A stretch of 64,000 nucleotides of DNA from Nocardioides silvaticus (GTDB taxonomy: Bacteria; Actinomycetota; Actinomycetes; Propionibacteriales; Nocardioidaceae), in assembly GCF_003160695.1 (NCBI RefSeq), contig NZ_QGDD01000001.1:372001-436000 (forward strand), given 5' to 3'. Within the stretch, counting starts at the first letter, position 1. Each line of letters starts with the position of its first letter. The notes under the pieces are model-generated. The model was given only the letters and a program-made list of their open reading frames with translations, had not been told where the DNA came from and did not search any database. The translations under genes and the position numbers were made by a program. Below, piece by piece: positions 56,700-64,000 of the stretch.

Positions 56700-57437
56700 A
56701 TGAGCACCACCAGCACGGGCCTGCTGACGATCGACGAGCTGGCCAACGCCGCCGCGACGTCGGTCCGCACCGCCCGCTACTACGCCAGCCTCGGCCTCAT
56801 CCCGCAGCCCGAGCGGCACGGCCGGGTCGCCTACTACAGCGAGCGGCACCTCGCCGCGCTCCAGCTGGTCCGGGCGCTGCAGGAGCACGGCTTCTCCCTC
56901 GCCGCGATCCAGGAGTACGTCGAGCGGGTGCCCGACGCCGCCTCCGCGGAGGACCTCGTCATCCAGCGGGTGATGCTCACGCCGTGGGCCAACGCGCGCA
57001 CCGAGACCGTGACGCAGACCGAGCTCGACGGCCGGGTCGGCCGCCGGCTCACCGACGACGACCTCGCCTGGCTCGAGCAGATGGGCGCGATCCGGGCCGT
57101 CGACGACGGCTACGAGCTGCAAATGACCTTCGGCATCGCCAGCGAGCTGCTCGACCTCGACATCCCGCGGGACGCCACGACGGCCGCCGAGGCCGCCATC
57201 CGCCGCCACATGGACTCGCTCGTCGACGAGCTGACCGAGGTCGTCCGCACCCAGGTCCTGGCGCCGTTCCGGGCCGGGCCGCGCACCGAGGAGGAGCGGG
57301 CCCGGTTCGAGACCAGCCTCGGCAAGCTGCGCCAGCTCACGCTCGAGGCGCTGGTCGCGGCGTTCCAGCGCGCGTCCAACCAGGCGATCGTCCGGTCAGT
57401 CGACCCCGACCACGTCGGCCCCGGCAGCCGCGACTGA
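56700..57437 (+). CDS. MerR-family transcriptional regulator
   Basis: A protein of 245 residues. The MerR winged helix is LLTIDELANAAATSVRTARYYASLGLIPQPERHGRVAYYSERHLAALQLVRALQEHGFSLAAIQEYVERV. The rest is a helical effector domain with DATTAAEAAIRRHMDSLVDELTEVVRTQ. A RBS (AGGAGAGGAG) precedes ATG 56700. It likely binds the TGACAGTA-N-TACTGTCA palindrome at its own promoter and at the operon transcribed from 60772. The convergent molybdopterin oxidoreductase gene overlaps its last 42 bp. The ligand is probably an acyl-CoA or related compound (inference from the target genes). Confidence 0.9.
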   Translation: MSTTSTGLLTIDELANAAATSVRTARYYASLGLIPQPERHGRVAYYSERHLAALQLVRALQEHGFSLAAIQEYVERVPDAASAEDLVIQRVMLTPWANARTETVTQTELDGRVGRRLTDDDLAWLEQMGAIRAVDDGYELQMTFGIASELLDLDIPRDATTAAEAAIRRHMDSLVDELTEVVRTQVLAPFRAGPRTEEERARFETSLGKLRQLTLEALVAAFQRASNQAIVRSVDPDHVGPGSRD

Positions 57438-59615
57438 GCGCTCGGATCCGACCTCCTCGACCGCCTCGGCGCGGATCGGGATGCCCGACAGGTGGCTCAT
57501 GCCGACCAACGGCTCGAGGTCCTCGGGGTCCGACGACGCGAGCTCGTTGACGTTGGCGCCCGGCATCGCGTTGGCGTGCCGCCACGACCCGGTGCCCTTG
57601 TGGCCCCAGCCGTGCGGCACCGCGACCACCCCGGCCTTGATGTCGTCGGTCAGCGTCACCGGCAGCTCGATCCAGCCGGACTTGGAGCTGAGCCGCACCA
57701 GGTCACCGTCACCGATGCCGATCGCGGCCGCGTCGTCGGGGTGCAGGCGCGCGGTCTGCGGATCGCGCTTGCCCGCCATCGCGTTGTGGAACCACGAGTT
57801 CTCCGAGCGCATCTCGCGCATCCCGATCAGGCGCAGCGGGTAGGCCGGGTCGTGGGTCCGCGCAGCGACCCGCTGGACCTCGCTCCGGATGGCGTCGTGC
57901 TCGAGGTGGACCAGCCGGTCGCGGTGACGCACCACCTTGTGGATCCGGCCGACCGGCTGCCGCTCGGCGTGCACGTAGCCGTGCGGGTGCTTGCGCAGCA
58001 GCCGCTTGAAGCTCAGCCCTCCCGGCCGCAGACCGAACCGGTCGCCCCCGCGGCCGGTGCGGATGATCGCGTCGAGGATGCGCAACGGGGTGAGCCGGAC
58101 CCGGGCCAGCTCGCCGACCCGCACGCCCAGCCGGGCGACTCCGATCGGCACGGCACGCGTCCCGAGGCCGCGGGCCAGGTCGTCGAAGACCTGCCACTCC
58201 GGGCGGGCCTCGCCCGCCGGCGGGACCACCGCGTCGGTCACCTGGAAGAACGGCTGGCCGAAGAACGTGAGCGAGAAGATCGGAGCGTCCTCGCGCTCGT
58301 ACATCGCGGTCGCCGGCAGCACGTAGTGGGCGTGCGCGTTGGTCTCGTTGACGTAGAGGTCGAGGCTGACCATCAGGTCGAGCTGGTCGAGCGCCTTCTC
58401 GAGGTCGGGCCCGTTGGGTGTGGAGAGCACCGGGTTGCCGGCGCTCACGATCAGTGCGCGGACCTGCCCGTCACCGGGCGTGACGATCTCGGCGGCCATG
58501 TTGGCGGCCGGCTCGCTGCCCAGCATGTCGGGGAAGTCGCCGATCCGGCTCCGGGTGGCGCCGTACGACAGGAAGCCCAGCCGGTGGGTGACCTCCTCGA
58601 GCATCGGCATCGGCGACTCCCCGAAGACCGCGCCGCCACGCGCGTCGAGGTTGCCCGCGACCAGGTTGACGGCGTCCATCAGGTAGTTCGTCAGCGTGGA
58701 GGCGGACCCGAGGCAGGTGCCGGTGCGGCCGTAGAGCATCGAGCGGCGGGCGGCGAGCTCCCGCGCCAGGTCACGGACGACGTCCGCGGCGATCCCGGTG
58801 TGCACCTCGGTCCGCTCCGGGGCGAACGGGGCGACCAGGTCGCGGAGGAACCCGACGCCGGACGCCGTCGCCAGCGCCTCGGTGTCCTCGAGCCCCTCCG
58901 CGAACAGCACCTGGAGCAGCGAGAGCAGCAGCCAGGCGTCGGTGTCGGGCACGATCGGGAGCCAGTCGAACTTGCGGGCGGTCTCGGTGCGGCGTGGGTC
59001 GATCGCGAGCACCCGCCCGCCGCGGCGGACCACGTCGGCCATCGCGTACTTCATCCGCGGCAGGCTGAACAGGCTGCCGTGCGAGACCAGCGGGTTCGCG
59101 CCGAGGACGACGAACAGCTCCATGTCGTCGAGGTCGGGGATCGCGATCGCGGTCGGGATCCCGTAGAGCAGGTGGCTCGCGGCGAACCTGCTGTTGGTGT
59201 CCTGCGAGCCCGCCGTGAAGACGTGCGGCGACCCGACCGCCTTCATGAACGACTGGAGCCACAGGCCGTTGGAGTAGTTGAGCGCGCCGGGGTTGCCGAG
59301 GTACGCCGCGATGGCGCTGCCGCCTTGCTCGCGCCGGATGGTCGACAGCCGGCTGACGATGTCGGCCATCGCCTCGTCCCAGGACACCCGGGCGAAGCTG
59401 CCGTCCGGCTGTCGCTTCATCGGGTGCCGGACCCGGTCGGGGTCGTTCTGGATCTCGGGGTAGGCCAGCCCCTTCGGGCAGGCGTACCCCTGCGACAACG
59501 GGTGGTCCTTGTCCGGCCGGAGGGCGACCAGCCGGTCGCCCTCGACGGTCGCGACCATCCCGCAGAACGGTTCGCAGATCCGGCAGAACGTGACCTGCTC
59601 GCGGGTCGCCCCCAT
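57396..59615 (-). CDS. Molybdopterin-dependent oxidoreductase (MopB family) with N-terminal iron-sulphur site
   Basis: A protein of 739 residues. The N-terminus binds a [4Fe-4S] cluster (FCRICEPFCGM and YACPKG: Cys11, 14, 18 and 46). The MopB core follows (VSWDEAMADIVSRLSTIRREQGG; AGSQDTNSRFAASHLLYG; VVLGANPLVSHGSLFSLPRMKYA; YGRTGTCLGSASTLTNYLMDAVNLVAGNLDARGG). The C-terminal cofactor-binding domain has ARLHPDDAAAIGIGDGDLVRLSSKSGWIELPV and GWGHKGTGSWRHANAMPGANVNEL. It is a cytoplasmic oxidoreductase of unknown substrate, second gene after the acyl-CoA dehydrogenase, and overlaps the convergent MerR gene. Confidence 0.88.
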   Translation of the reverse strand: MGATREQVTFCRICEPFCGMVATVEGDRLVALRPDKDHPLSQGYACPKGLAYPEIQNDPDRVRHPMKRQPDGSFARVSWDEAMADIVSRLSTIRREQGGSAIAAYLGNPGALNYSNGLWLQSFMKAVGSPHVFTAGSQDTNSRFAASHLLYGIPTAIAIPDLDDMELFVVLGANPLVSHGSLFSLPRMKYAMADVVRRGGRVLAIDPRRTETARKFDWLPIVPDTDAWLLLSLLQVLFAEGLEDTEALATASGVGFLRDLVAPFAPERTEVHTGIAADVVRDLARELAARRSMLYGRTGTCLGSASTLTNYLMDAVNLVAGNLDARGGAVFGESPMPMLEEVTHRLGFLSYGATRSRIGDFPDMLGSEPAANMAAEIVTPGDGQVRALIVSAGNPVLSTPNGPDLEKALDQLDLMVSLDLYVNETNAHAHYVLPATAMYEREDAPIFSLTFFGQPFFQVTDAVVPPAGEARPEWQVFDDLARGLGTRAVPIGVARLGVRVGELARVRLTPLRILDAIIRTGRGGDRFGLRPGGLSFKRLLRKHPHGYVHAERQPVGRIHKVVRHRDRLVHLEHDAIRSEVQRVAARTHDPAYPLRLIGMREMRSENSWFHNAMAGKRDPQTARLHPDDAAAIGIGDGDLVRLSSKSGWIELPVTLTDDIKAGVVAVPHGWGHKGTGSWRHANAMPGANVNELASSDPEDLEPLVGMSHLSGIPIRAEAVEEVGSERSVAAAGADVVGVD

Positions 59616-59632
59616 GGCGTCCTCCTGATCGT

Positions 59633-60772
59633 CTAGAGCCCGAGGCTACGCCCGATGATCTCCTTCTGGATCTCGGTCGTGCCGCCGTAGATCGTCGAGA
59701 TCCGGCTGTCCAGGTAGGCCCGCGCGATCGGGTACTCCATCATGTAGCCGTAGCCGCCGTGGAGCTGGACCGCCTGGTTGACCAGCTTGTTCTGCAGCTC
59801 CGTGGCCCAGTACTTCGCCTGCGAGGCGCCGACCGCGTCGAGCTTGCCGTCGATGTGCTTCTTCACGCAGTCGTCGACGAAGGTGCGGGTGATCGTGGCC
59901 TCGGTGTGCATCTCCGCGATCAGGAACCGGTTGTGCTGGAACTTGCCGATCGGCTTGCCGAAGGCCTGCCGGGTCTTGGCGTAGTCGAGGCACATGTCGA
60001 CGATCGCCTCGCACGCGGCGGCGGCCTGGCAGGCGATGATCAGCCGCTCCTGCGGGAGGTTCATCATCAGCGAGATGAAGCCGGAGCCCTCCTCGCCGAG
60101 CAGGTTCTCCTTCGGCACCCGGACGTCGGTGAACGACAGCTCCGCGGTGTCCTGGGCGTGCAGGCCGATCTTGTCGAGGTTGCGGCCGCGCTCGAAGCCC
60201 TCCATGCCGCGCTCCACCACGAGCAGGCTGATGCCCTTGTGGCCGGCCTCCGGGTCGGTCCGCGCGACGACGATGACGAGGTCGGCGTTGATGCCGTTGG
60301 AGATGAACGTCTTGGAGCCGTTGAGGACGTAGTGGTCGCCCTGGTCGACGGCGGTCGTCCGCACCCCCTGCAGGTCGGAACCGGCGCCGGGCTCGGTCAT
60401 CGCGATCGCGGTGATCAGCTCGCCGGACACGCAACCCGGCAGCCAGCGCTGCTTCTGCTCCTCCGTCGCGAGGCTGGTCAGGTAGGGGACGATGATGTCG
60501 GTGTGCACCGAGAAGCCGGGGCCGTTGGCGCCGGCCCGGGTCTGCTCCTCGGACAGGATCTGGTTGAACCGGAAGTCGTCGATGCCGGGGCCGCCGTACT
60601 CCTCGGGCACGTCGAAGCAGAGCAGTCCGGCCTCGCCCGCCTTCAGCCAGAGCTCGCGCGGCACGATGCCGTCGCGCTCCCACTGCTCGTGGTCGGGCGT
60701 GACCTCCTTCTCGAAGAAGGTCCGGACGGTGTGCCGGAAGTCCTCGTGCTCGGCTTCGAAGATGTCGCGCAT
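59633..60772 (-). CDS. Acyl-CoA dehydrogenase
   Basis: A protein of 379 residues of the acyl-CoA dehydrogenase family: PEEYGGPGIDDFRFNQILSEEQTRAG, AMTEPGAGSDLQGVRTTA (FAD site), LNGSKTFISNG and LHGGYGYMMEYPIARAYLDSRISTIYGGTTEIQKEIIGRSLGL with the substrate-binding and catalytic region near YGGTTEI. It should oxidise an acyl-CoA with electrons to ETF. It forms an operon with the molybdopterin oxidoreductase (17-bp gap). The start is ATG 60772; the predicted transcription start falls almost on it, so the mRNA is probably leaderless. Confidence 0.94.
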   Translation of the reverse strand: MRDIFEAEHEDFRHTVRTFFEKEVTPDHEQWERDGIVPRELWLKAGEAGLLCFDVPEEYGGPGIDDFRFNQILSEEQTRAGANGPGFSVHTDIIVPYLTSLATEEQKQRWLPGCVSGELITAIAMTEPGAGSDLQGVRTTAVDQGDHYVLNGSKTFISNGINADLVIVVARTDPEAGHKGISLLVVERGMEGFERGRNLDKIGLHAQDTAELSFTDVRVPKENLLGEEGSGFISLMMNLPQERLIIACQAAAACEAIVDMCLDYAKTRQAFGKPIGKFQHNRFLIAEMHTEATITRTFVDDCVKKHIDGKLDAVGASQAKYWATELQNKLVNQAVQLHGGYGYMMEYPIARAYLDSRISTIYGGTTEIQKEIIGRSLGL

Positions 60773-60777
60773 GACTA

Positions 60778-60809
60778 TGACAGTAGAACTGTCACAGTCA
60801 TGGTGTCAA
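60778..60809 (-). promoter_or_regulatory. Promoter and MerR-type operator of the acyl-CoA dehydrogenase operon
   Basis: On the minus strand TTGACA (60809-60804), 18 bp, TACTGT (60785-60780). The palindrome TGACAGTAGAACTGTCA (60778-60794) covers the -10, one central base different from the operator at 56661-56677. The -10 lies only eight bases from ATG 60772, which predicts a leaderless transcript. Confidence 0.82.
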
Positions 60810-60825
60810 TGAGCCGCCCGCGCCG

Positions 60826-62043
60826 TCAGCCGCGGACCAGCACCCGCTGGGCGGGCTGCATCCGGGAGGCGGGCGCCGAGAGCGTGCGCAGGTGGATGTT
60901 CTGCAGCAGTCCGACCGCGAGCATGCCGGCGAACATCGAGGAGCCGCCGTAGGAGACGAACGGGAGCGGCACACCCGTGACCGGCATGATGCCGACGCAC
61001 ATGCCGATGTTCTGGAAGGCCTGGAAGCCGAACCAGCAGGCGATGCCCGCGGCGGCGATCCGGCCGAAGACGTCGTCGGTGCGGGTCGCGATCCGCAGCG
61101 CCCGCCACAGCACGATGCCGAGCAGCGCGATGAGGAAGGCGGCACCGACGAGGCCGAGCTCCTCCCCCGCGACGGTGAAGACGAAGTCGGTGTGCTGCTC
61201 GGGCACGAACCCGGAGCCGGTCTGGGAGCCGTCGAAGAGGCCTTGGCCGAAGAGGCCGCCGTTCCCGACGGCGATCCGGGCCTGCTCGACGTTGTAGCCG
61301 GCGCCGCGCGGGTCGCGGCCGGGGTCGGTGAACGCGAGGAACCGGTCGACCTGGTACTGCTCGAGGAACCCGGTCGCGACCGCGAAGACCGCCACCAGCA
61401 CGCCGGAGCCGGCCAGGACGACCAGCCACCGACGGTGCGCCCCGGACGCGGCGATCACGCCGAAGACGGTGGCGCTCAGCACGAGCATGGTGCCGAGGTC
61501 GGGCTGCGCGAGGATCAGGACGGCCGGCACCGCGGCGACGGTGAGCATCAACACCACGTCGACGGTCCCGACCCGGTCACGCCACCTCCCCTCCGACCGC
61601 TCGGCGACGACGAGCGCCATGCCGACGATCACGGCCAGCTTGGCCAGCTCGGCGGGCTGCAGCGACAGGCCGCCCAGCATCAGCCACGACCGCGAGCCGT
61701 TGATGGTCGTGCCCATCACCAGCACGAGCACGAGGCCGACCACCGAGGCGCCGTACGCCACCGGCGCGAGGATCCGCACCCACCGGTGATCGGTCGCGGC
61801 GACCAGCGCCATCAGACCCACGCCGATGCCGAGGTTGACCAGCTGCTTGGCGAGGAACGCCCTGGGGTCACCGCCGGTGAGGTCGTCGCGGTGGACCGTC
61901 GCTGACCAGACGAGCACGCAGCCGACCGCGCCGAGCACGACGACCGCGCCCAGCAGCACCCAGTCGAGCTCACGCCAGCGCAGCCCGCCGCTGTCGACGC
62001 GGCGCGACCGTGCCGAGGTCCGGGTCGCCGTCATGCCAGTCAT
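60826..62043 (-). CDS. rodA: SEDS-family peptidoglycan polymerase RodA/FtsW
   Basis: A protein of 405 residues with about ten membrane helices. Signature stretches: LVWSATVHRDDL, INGSRSWLMLGGLSLQPAELAKLAVI, ILAQPDLGTMLVL, RGAGYNVEQARIAVGNGGLFGQGLFDGSQTGSGFVPEQHTDFVFTVAGEELGLVGA and the ending VGIMPVTGVPLPFVSYGGSSM. This is the RodA/FtsW SEDS glycosyltransferase. Next to the PBP2 gene it acts in cell-wall elongation. Start ATG 62043, with GAGGAGGA eight bases before. The PBP2 stop lies four bases upstream, so the two are coupled. Confidence 0.94.
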   Translation of the reverse strand: MTGMTATRTSARSRRVDSGGLRWRELDWVLLGAVVVLGAVGCVLVWSATVHRDDLTGGDPRAFLAKQLVNLGIGVGLMALVAATDHRWVRILAPVAYGASVVGLVLVLVMGTTINGSRSWLMLGGLSLQPAELAKLAVIVGMALVVAERSEGRWRDRVGTVDVVLMLTVAAVPAVLILAQPDLGTMLVLSATVFGVIAASGAHRRWLVVLAGSGVLVAVFAVATGFLEQYQVDRFLAFTDPGRDPRGAGYNVEQARIAVGNGGLFGQGLFDGSQTGSGFVPEQHTDFVFTVAGEELGLVGAAFLIALLGIVLWRALRIATRTDDVFGRIAAAGIACWFGFQAFQNIGMCVGIMPVTGVPLPFVSYGGSSMFAGMLAVGLLQNIHLRTLSAPASRMQPAQRVLVRG

Positions 62044-62046
62044 GCC

Positions 62047-64000
62047 TCAGTCCTCCTCGCGGGTCGGCGGCAGGATCGAGCCGTCGCGGCCAAAGACCGG
62101 CAGCCGCTCGGGAGGCGTCGTGCCCTCGATCGCGGAGCGGTCGGGGCGCACGGTCTCGCCGTCGACGCCGTACAGGGCTTCCCAGATCTTGCGGATCCCG
62201 TCCCCTGTCGAGCCGGAGCCGGTGCCGCCCTGGCTGATCATCATCACGACCACGTAGTCGTCGGAGTACGACGCCACCCAGCCCGTCGACTGCTTGCCGT
62301 AGACCTCCGCGGACCCGGTCTTGGCGCGGAGCACGACGTCGTCGAGCGGGAAGCCGCCGAGCTTCCACGCCAGGGTGCCCGTGCGCGGCACCTCCTTGAG
62401 TGCCTCGTCGATGTAGTCGAGGACCGCCTTCGGCACGTCGACCTCGCCCTGCTTCGACGGCGGGATCTTGCGGATCACGCTGCCGTCGGGCGACACGATC
62501 GCCTTGCCGACCCGCGGCTCCCAGAGGGTGCCCCCGTTGGCGAGGGCGGCGTAGGCGCGGGCGAGCTGGAGCGGAGTGACGATGGTGTCGCCCTGACCGA
62601 TCGCGAAGTTGACGGCGTCGCCGGCGCGGTAGGCGTAGCCCTCGACGCAGAACTCGTAGGCGAACTTGTAGACGAAGTCGCTGGTCTTCGCGTCCTGCGG
62701 CTTGTCGGCGATGCCGCAGTAGTAGTCCTTCATCTGCTTGTAGTAGGAGCGCTTCCACTTCCGGTCCGCGATCCGTCCCGACGACTCCCCGGGGATGTCG
62801 ATCCCGGTGGGCTTGCCGAAGCCGAAGTCCAGCGCCTGCTCGACCAGCGGGTCCTTGGCGTCGACGTCGGCGACGTCGGAGCCGAAGCGCTGCCAGTAGT
62901 CGTAGCCGATCCGGTAGAAGAAGGTGTTGCAGGAGACCCGGAGCGCGTCGGCGAAGGAGATGTAGCCGTAGGCGCCGGACTCGTAGTTCTTGAAGTCGCG
63001 GTTGCCGACCCGGAACGCCGAGGAGCAGTCGAGCCGGGTGTCGGGGCCGTAGCCGTGGGTGAGCGCACCGGCGGTCATGAACGGCTTCCAGGTGGACCCC
63101 GGCGCGAACTGGCCCTGCAGCGCCCGGCCGAGGAGCGGCGTGCCGGCGGCCTCGGAGTAGAGGTGCTTGAGCTGCTTCTGGGTGATGCCGCCGGCCCAGA
63201 TCTCGGGGTCGTACGTCGGCTGGCTGGCCATCGCGACGATCCGGCCCGTGTGCACGTCCATCACGACGGCGGCGCCGGAGTCGGCCTCGAACCTCCGCCC
63301 GGTGACCGGGTCGACCGTCGCCCGCTGGGTCATGATCATCCGGTGGAGCTGCCGCTCCACGATGCTCTGCACCTTCGCGTCGATGGAGGTGACGAGCGTG
63401 TCGCCGGGCTGGGACCGGACGTCACCCTCCTCGCCGATCACCTCGCCGTTGGCGTTGACCTTCACCCGCTCGTAGCCGGGCTGGCCGCGCAACCACGCGT
63501 CGTACTCCTTCTCGACGCCGGCGCGGCCGACGACCGACGCACCGTTGACCGACGTGTCACCGCCGACCTCGGCCGCGGTCAGCTCGTCCTCGGTGATCGG
63601 GCTGAGGTAGCCGAGCAGGTGGGCGGCGTTGATGCCGTAGGGCTGTGGGTAGTCGCGGACCGTCTGCTGCGCGACCACGACCCCGGGGAAGTCCTCCGGC
63701 TGCTCGTTGATGCGCAGCGCGGTGACGTCGTCGAGGTCCTGCGCGACCGGGACCGGCTGGTAGGGCGAGCCGTTCCAGCACACGCCCTCCTTCGCACCCT
63801 CGGTGCCGCACAGCACCAGCTTCCGGGCGATCTCGCGCGGCTCCACGCCGATCACGCGGCCGACCCGCTCGAGCAGGCGCTTGCGCAGCCGCGGCTCCAT
63901 CCGGCCGATCAGCGTCCGGTCGACGGAGGCGACCCAGGTGAGCCGGTTGGTGACCAGCGGGCGGCCCTCCGCGTCGACGATGAGACCGCGCTGCGGCTGG
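62047..64000 (-). CDS. mrdA: Penicillin-binding protein 2 (MrdA-type), 5' end beyond the window
   Basis: About 651 C-terminal residues are visible. The frame stays open past ATG 63900 to the right edge, where it encodes RGLIVDAEGRPLVTNRLTW, the start of the PBP dimerisation domain, so the true start is outside. The transpeptidase domain has the catalytic Ser in GSTWKPF (SxxK), SCN (SxN), and KTGSAEVYG. It makes peptide cross-links with RodA during elongation. A C-terminal proline/arginine tail ends in ILPPTREED. It is translationally linked to rodA. Confidence 0.95.
   Translation of the reverse strand, partial: QPQRGLIVDAEGRPLVTNRLTWVASVDRTLIGRMEPRLRKRLLERVGRVIGVEPREIARKLVLCGTEGAKEGVCWNGSPYQPVPVAQDLDDVTALRINEQPEDFPGVVVAQQTVRDYPQPYGINAAHLLGYLSPITEDELTAAEVGGDTSVNGASVVGRAGVEKEYDAWLRGQPGYERVKVNANGEVIGEEGDVRSQPGDTLVTSIDAKVQSIVERQLHRMIMTQRATVDPVTGRRFEADSGAAVVMDVHTGRIVAMASQPTYDPEIWAGGITQKQLKHLYSEAAGTPLLGRALQGQFAPGSTWKPFMTAGALTHGYGPDTRLDCSSAFRVGNRDFKNYESGAYGYISFADALRVSCNTFFYRIGYDYWQRFGSDVADVDAKDPLVEQALDFGFGKPTGIDIPGESSGRIADRKWKRSYYKQMKDYYCGIADKPQDAKTSDFVYKFAYEFCVEGYAYRAGDAVNFAIGQGDTIVTPLQLARAYAALANGGTLWEPRVGKAIVSPDGSVIRKIPPSKQGEVDVPKAVLDYIDEALKEVPRTGTLAWKLGGFPLDDVVLRAKTGSAEVYGKQSTGWVASYSDDYVVVMMISQGGTGSGSTGDGIRKIWEALYGVDGETVRPDRSAIEGTTPPERLPVFGRDGSILPPTREED

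Overview
The window is high-GC actinobacterial DNA. The gene set and synteny (whiB7, uvrD2, mycoredoxin, nudC, an AdnA/AdnB-like helicase-nuclease pair, a moeZ/TetR pair, Ku/LigD, rodA/PBP2) fit a nocardioform actinobacterium, most likely Nocardioides or a close relative. The genus is inferred from gene content; no marker gene for taxonomy is present.

Positions 1 to about 19,190 are the right-hand part of an integrated mobile element. Its tyrosine recombinase (17772-18950) and excisionase-like gene (17313-17744) abut the 3' end of an initiator tRNA-fMet gene (19117-19190, minus strand), a classic integration site. The other end lies beyond the left edge. The element carries a leftward operon for a Tad/Flp-type pilus or secretion machine: SAF/CpaB-like protein, TadZ-like ParA, TadA ATPase, TadB, TadC, a Flp-like pilin, three TadE-like pseudopilins and a truncated membrane protein. 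It also has a tandem-HTH regulator, an AAA ATPase with winged helix, a protein made of two DnaA domain-IV modules without an ATPase, a secreted staphylococcal-nuclease-like protein, a degenerate M48-like protein, and several small genes of unknown function.

The most interesting result is a bipartite sequence, TGATCGC-N20-TAGGTGACCAG, present six times in the element with a spacer of exactly 20 bp. Each copy lies upstream of a gene or operon and points toward it: the tad operon, the DnaA-IV/nuclease operon, the xis-int pair and three small-gene units. This looks like one regulon joining pilus production with excision. In addition, TATCCACA boxes (the core of a DnaA box) occur in three promoter gaps of the same element, which encodes the tandem DnaA-IV protein.

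From 19,190 to 64,000 the DNA is chromosomal. It holds a UPF0182 membrane protein with TDGA repeats, a PDZ/Lon-like protease, moaE, metallopeptidases, a PHP-domain protein preceded by a DnaA-box cluster, a crotonase, an orphan TOMM-leader-binding-like protein, and whiB7 with an attenuator-type leader. Then follow the DNA-repair group (uvrD2, nudC, adnB-like, adnA-like), a lysophosphatidate acyltransferase, a very large membrane protein, tpx, an alkyltransferase-like protein, moeZ, a TetR regulator, DUF3107 and PP2C genes.

The last third has an NHEJ cluster (LigD polymerase, L,D-transpeptidase, LigD ligase, LhgO-like oxidase and divergent Ku). After it comes a MerR gene that shares a 17-bp operator with an acyl-CoA dehydrogenase/molybdopterin oxidoreductase operon, then rodA and the 5'-truncated PBP2 gene of the cell-elongation machinery. 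Intergenic palindromic repeats (27.0-27.3 kb, 43.6 kb, 51.4-51.6 kb) are typical of a chromosomal backbone.
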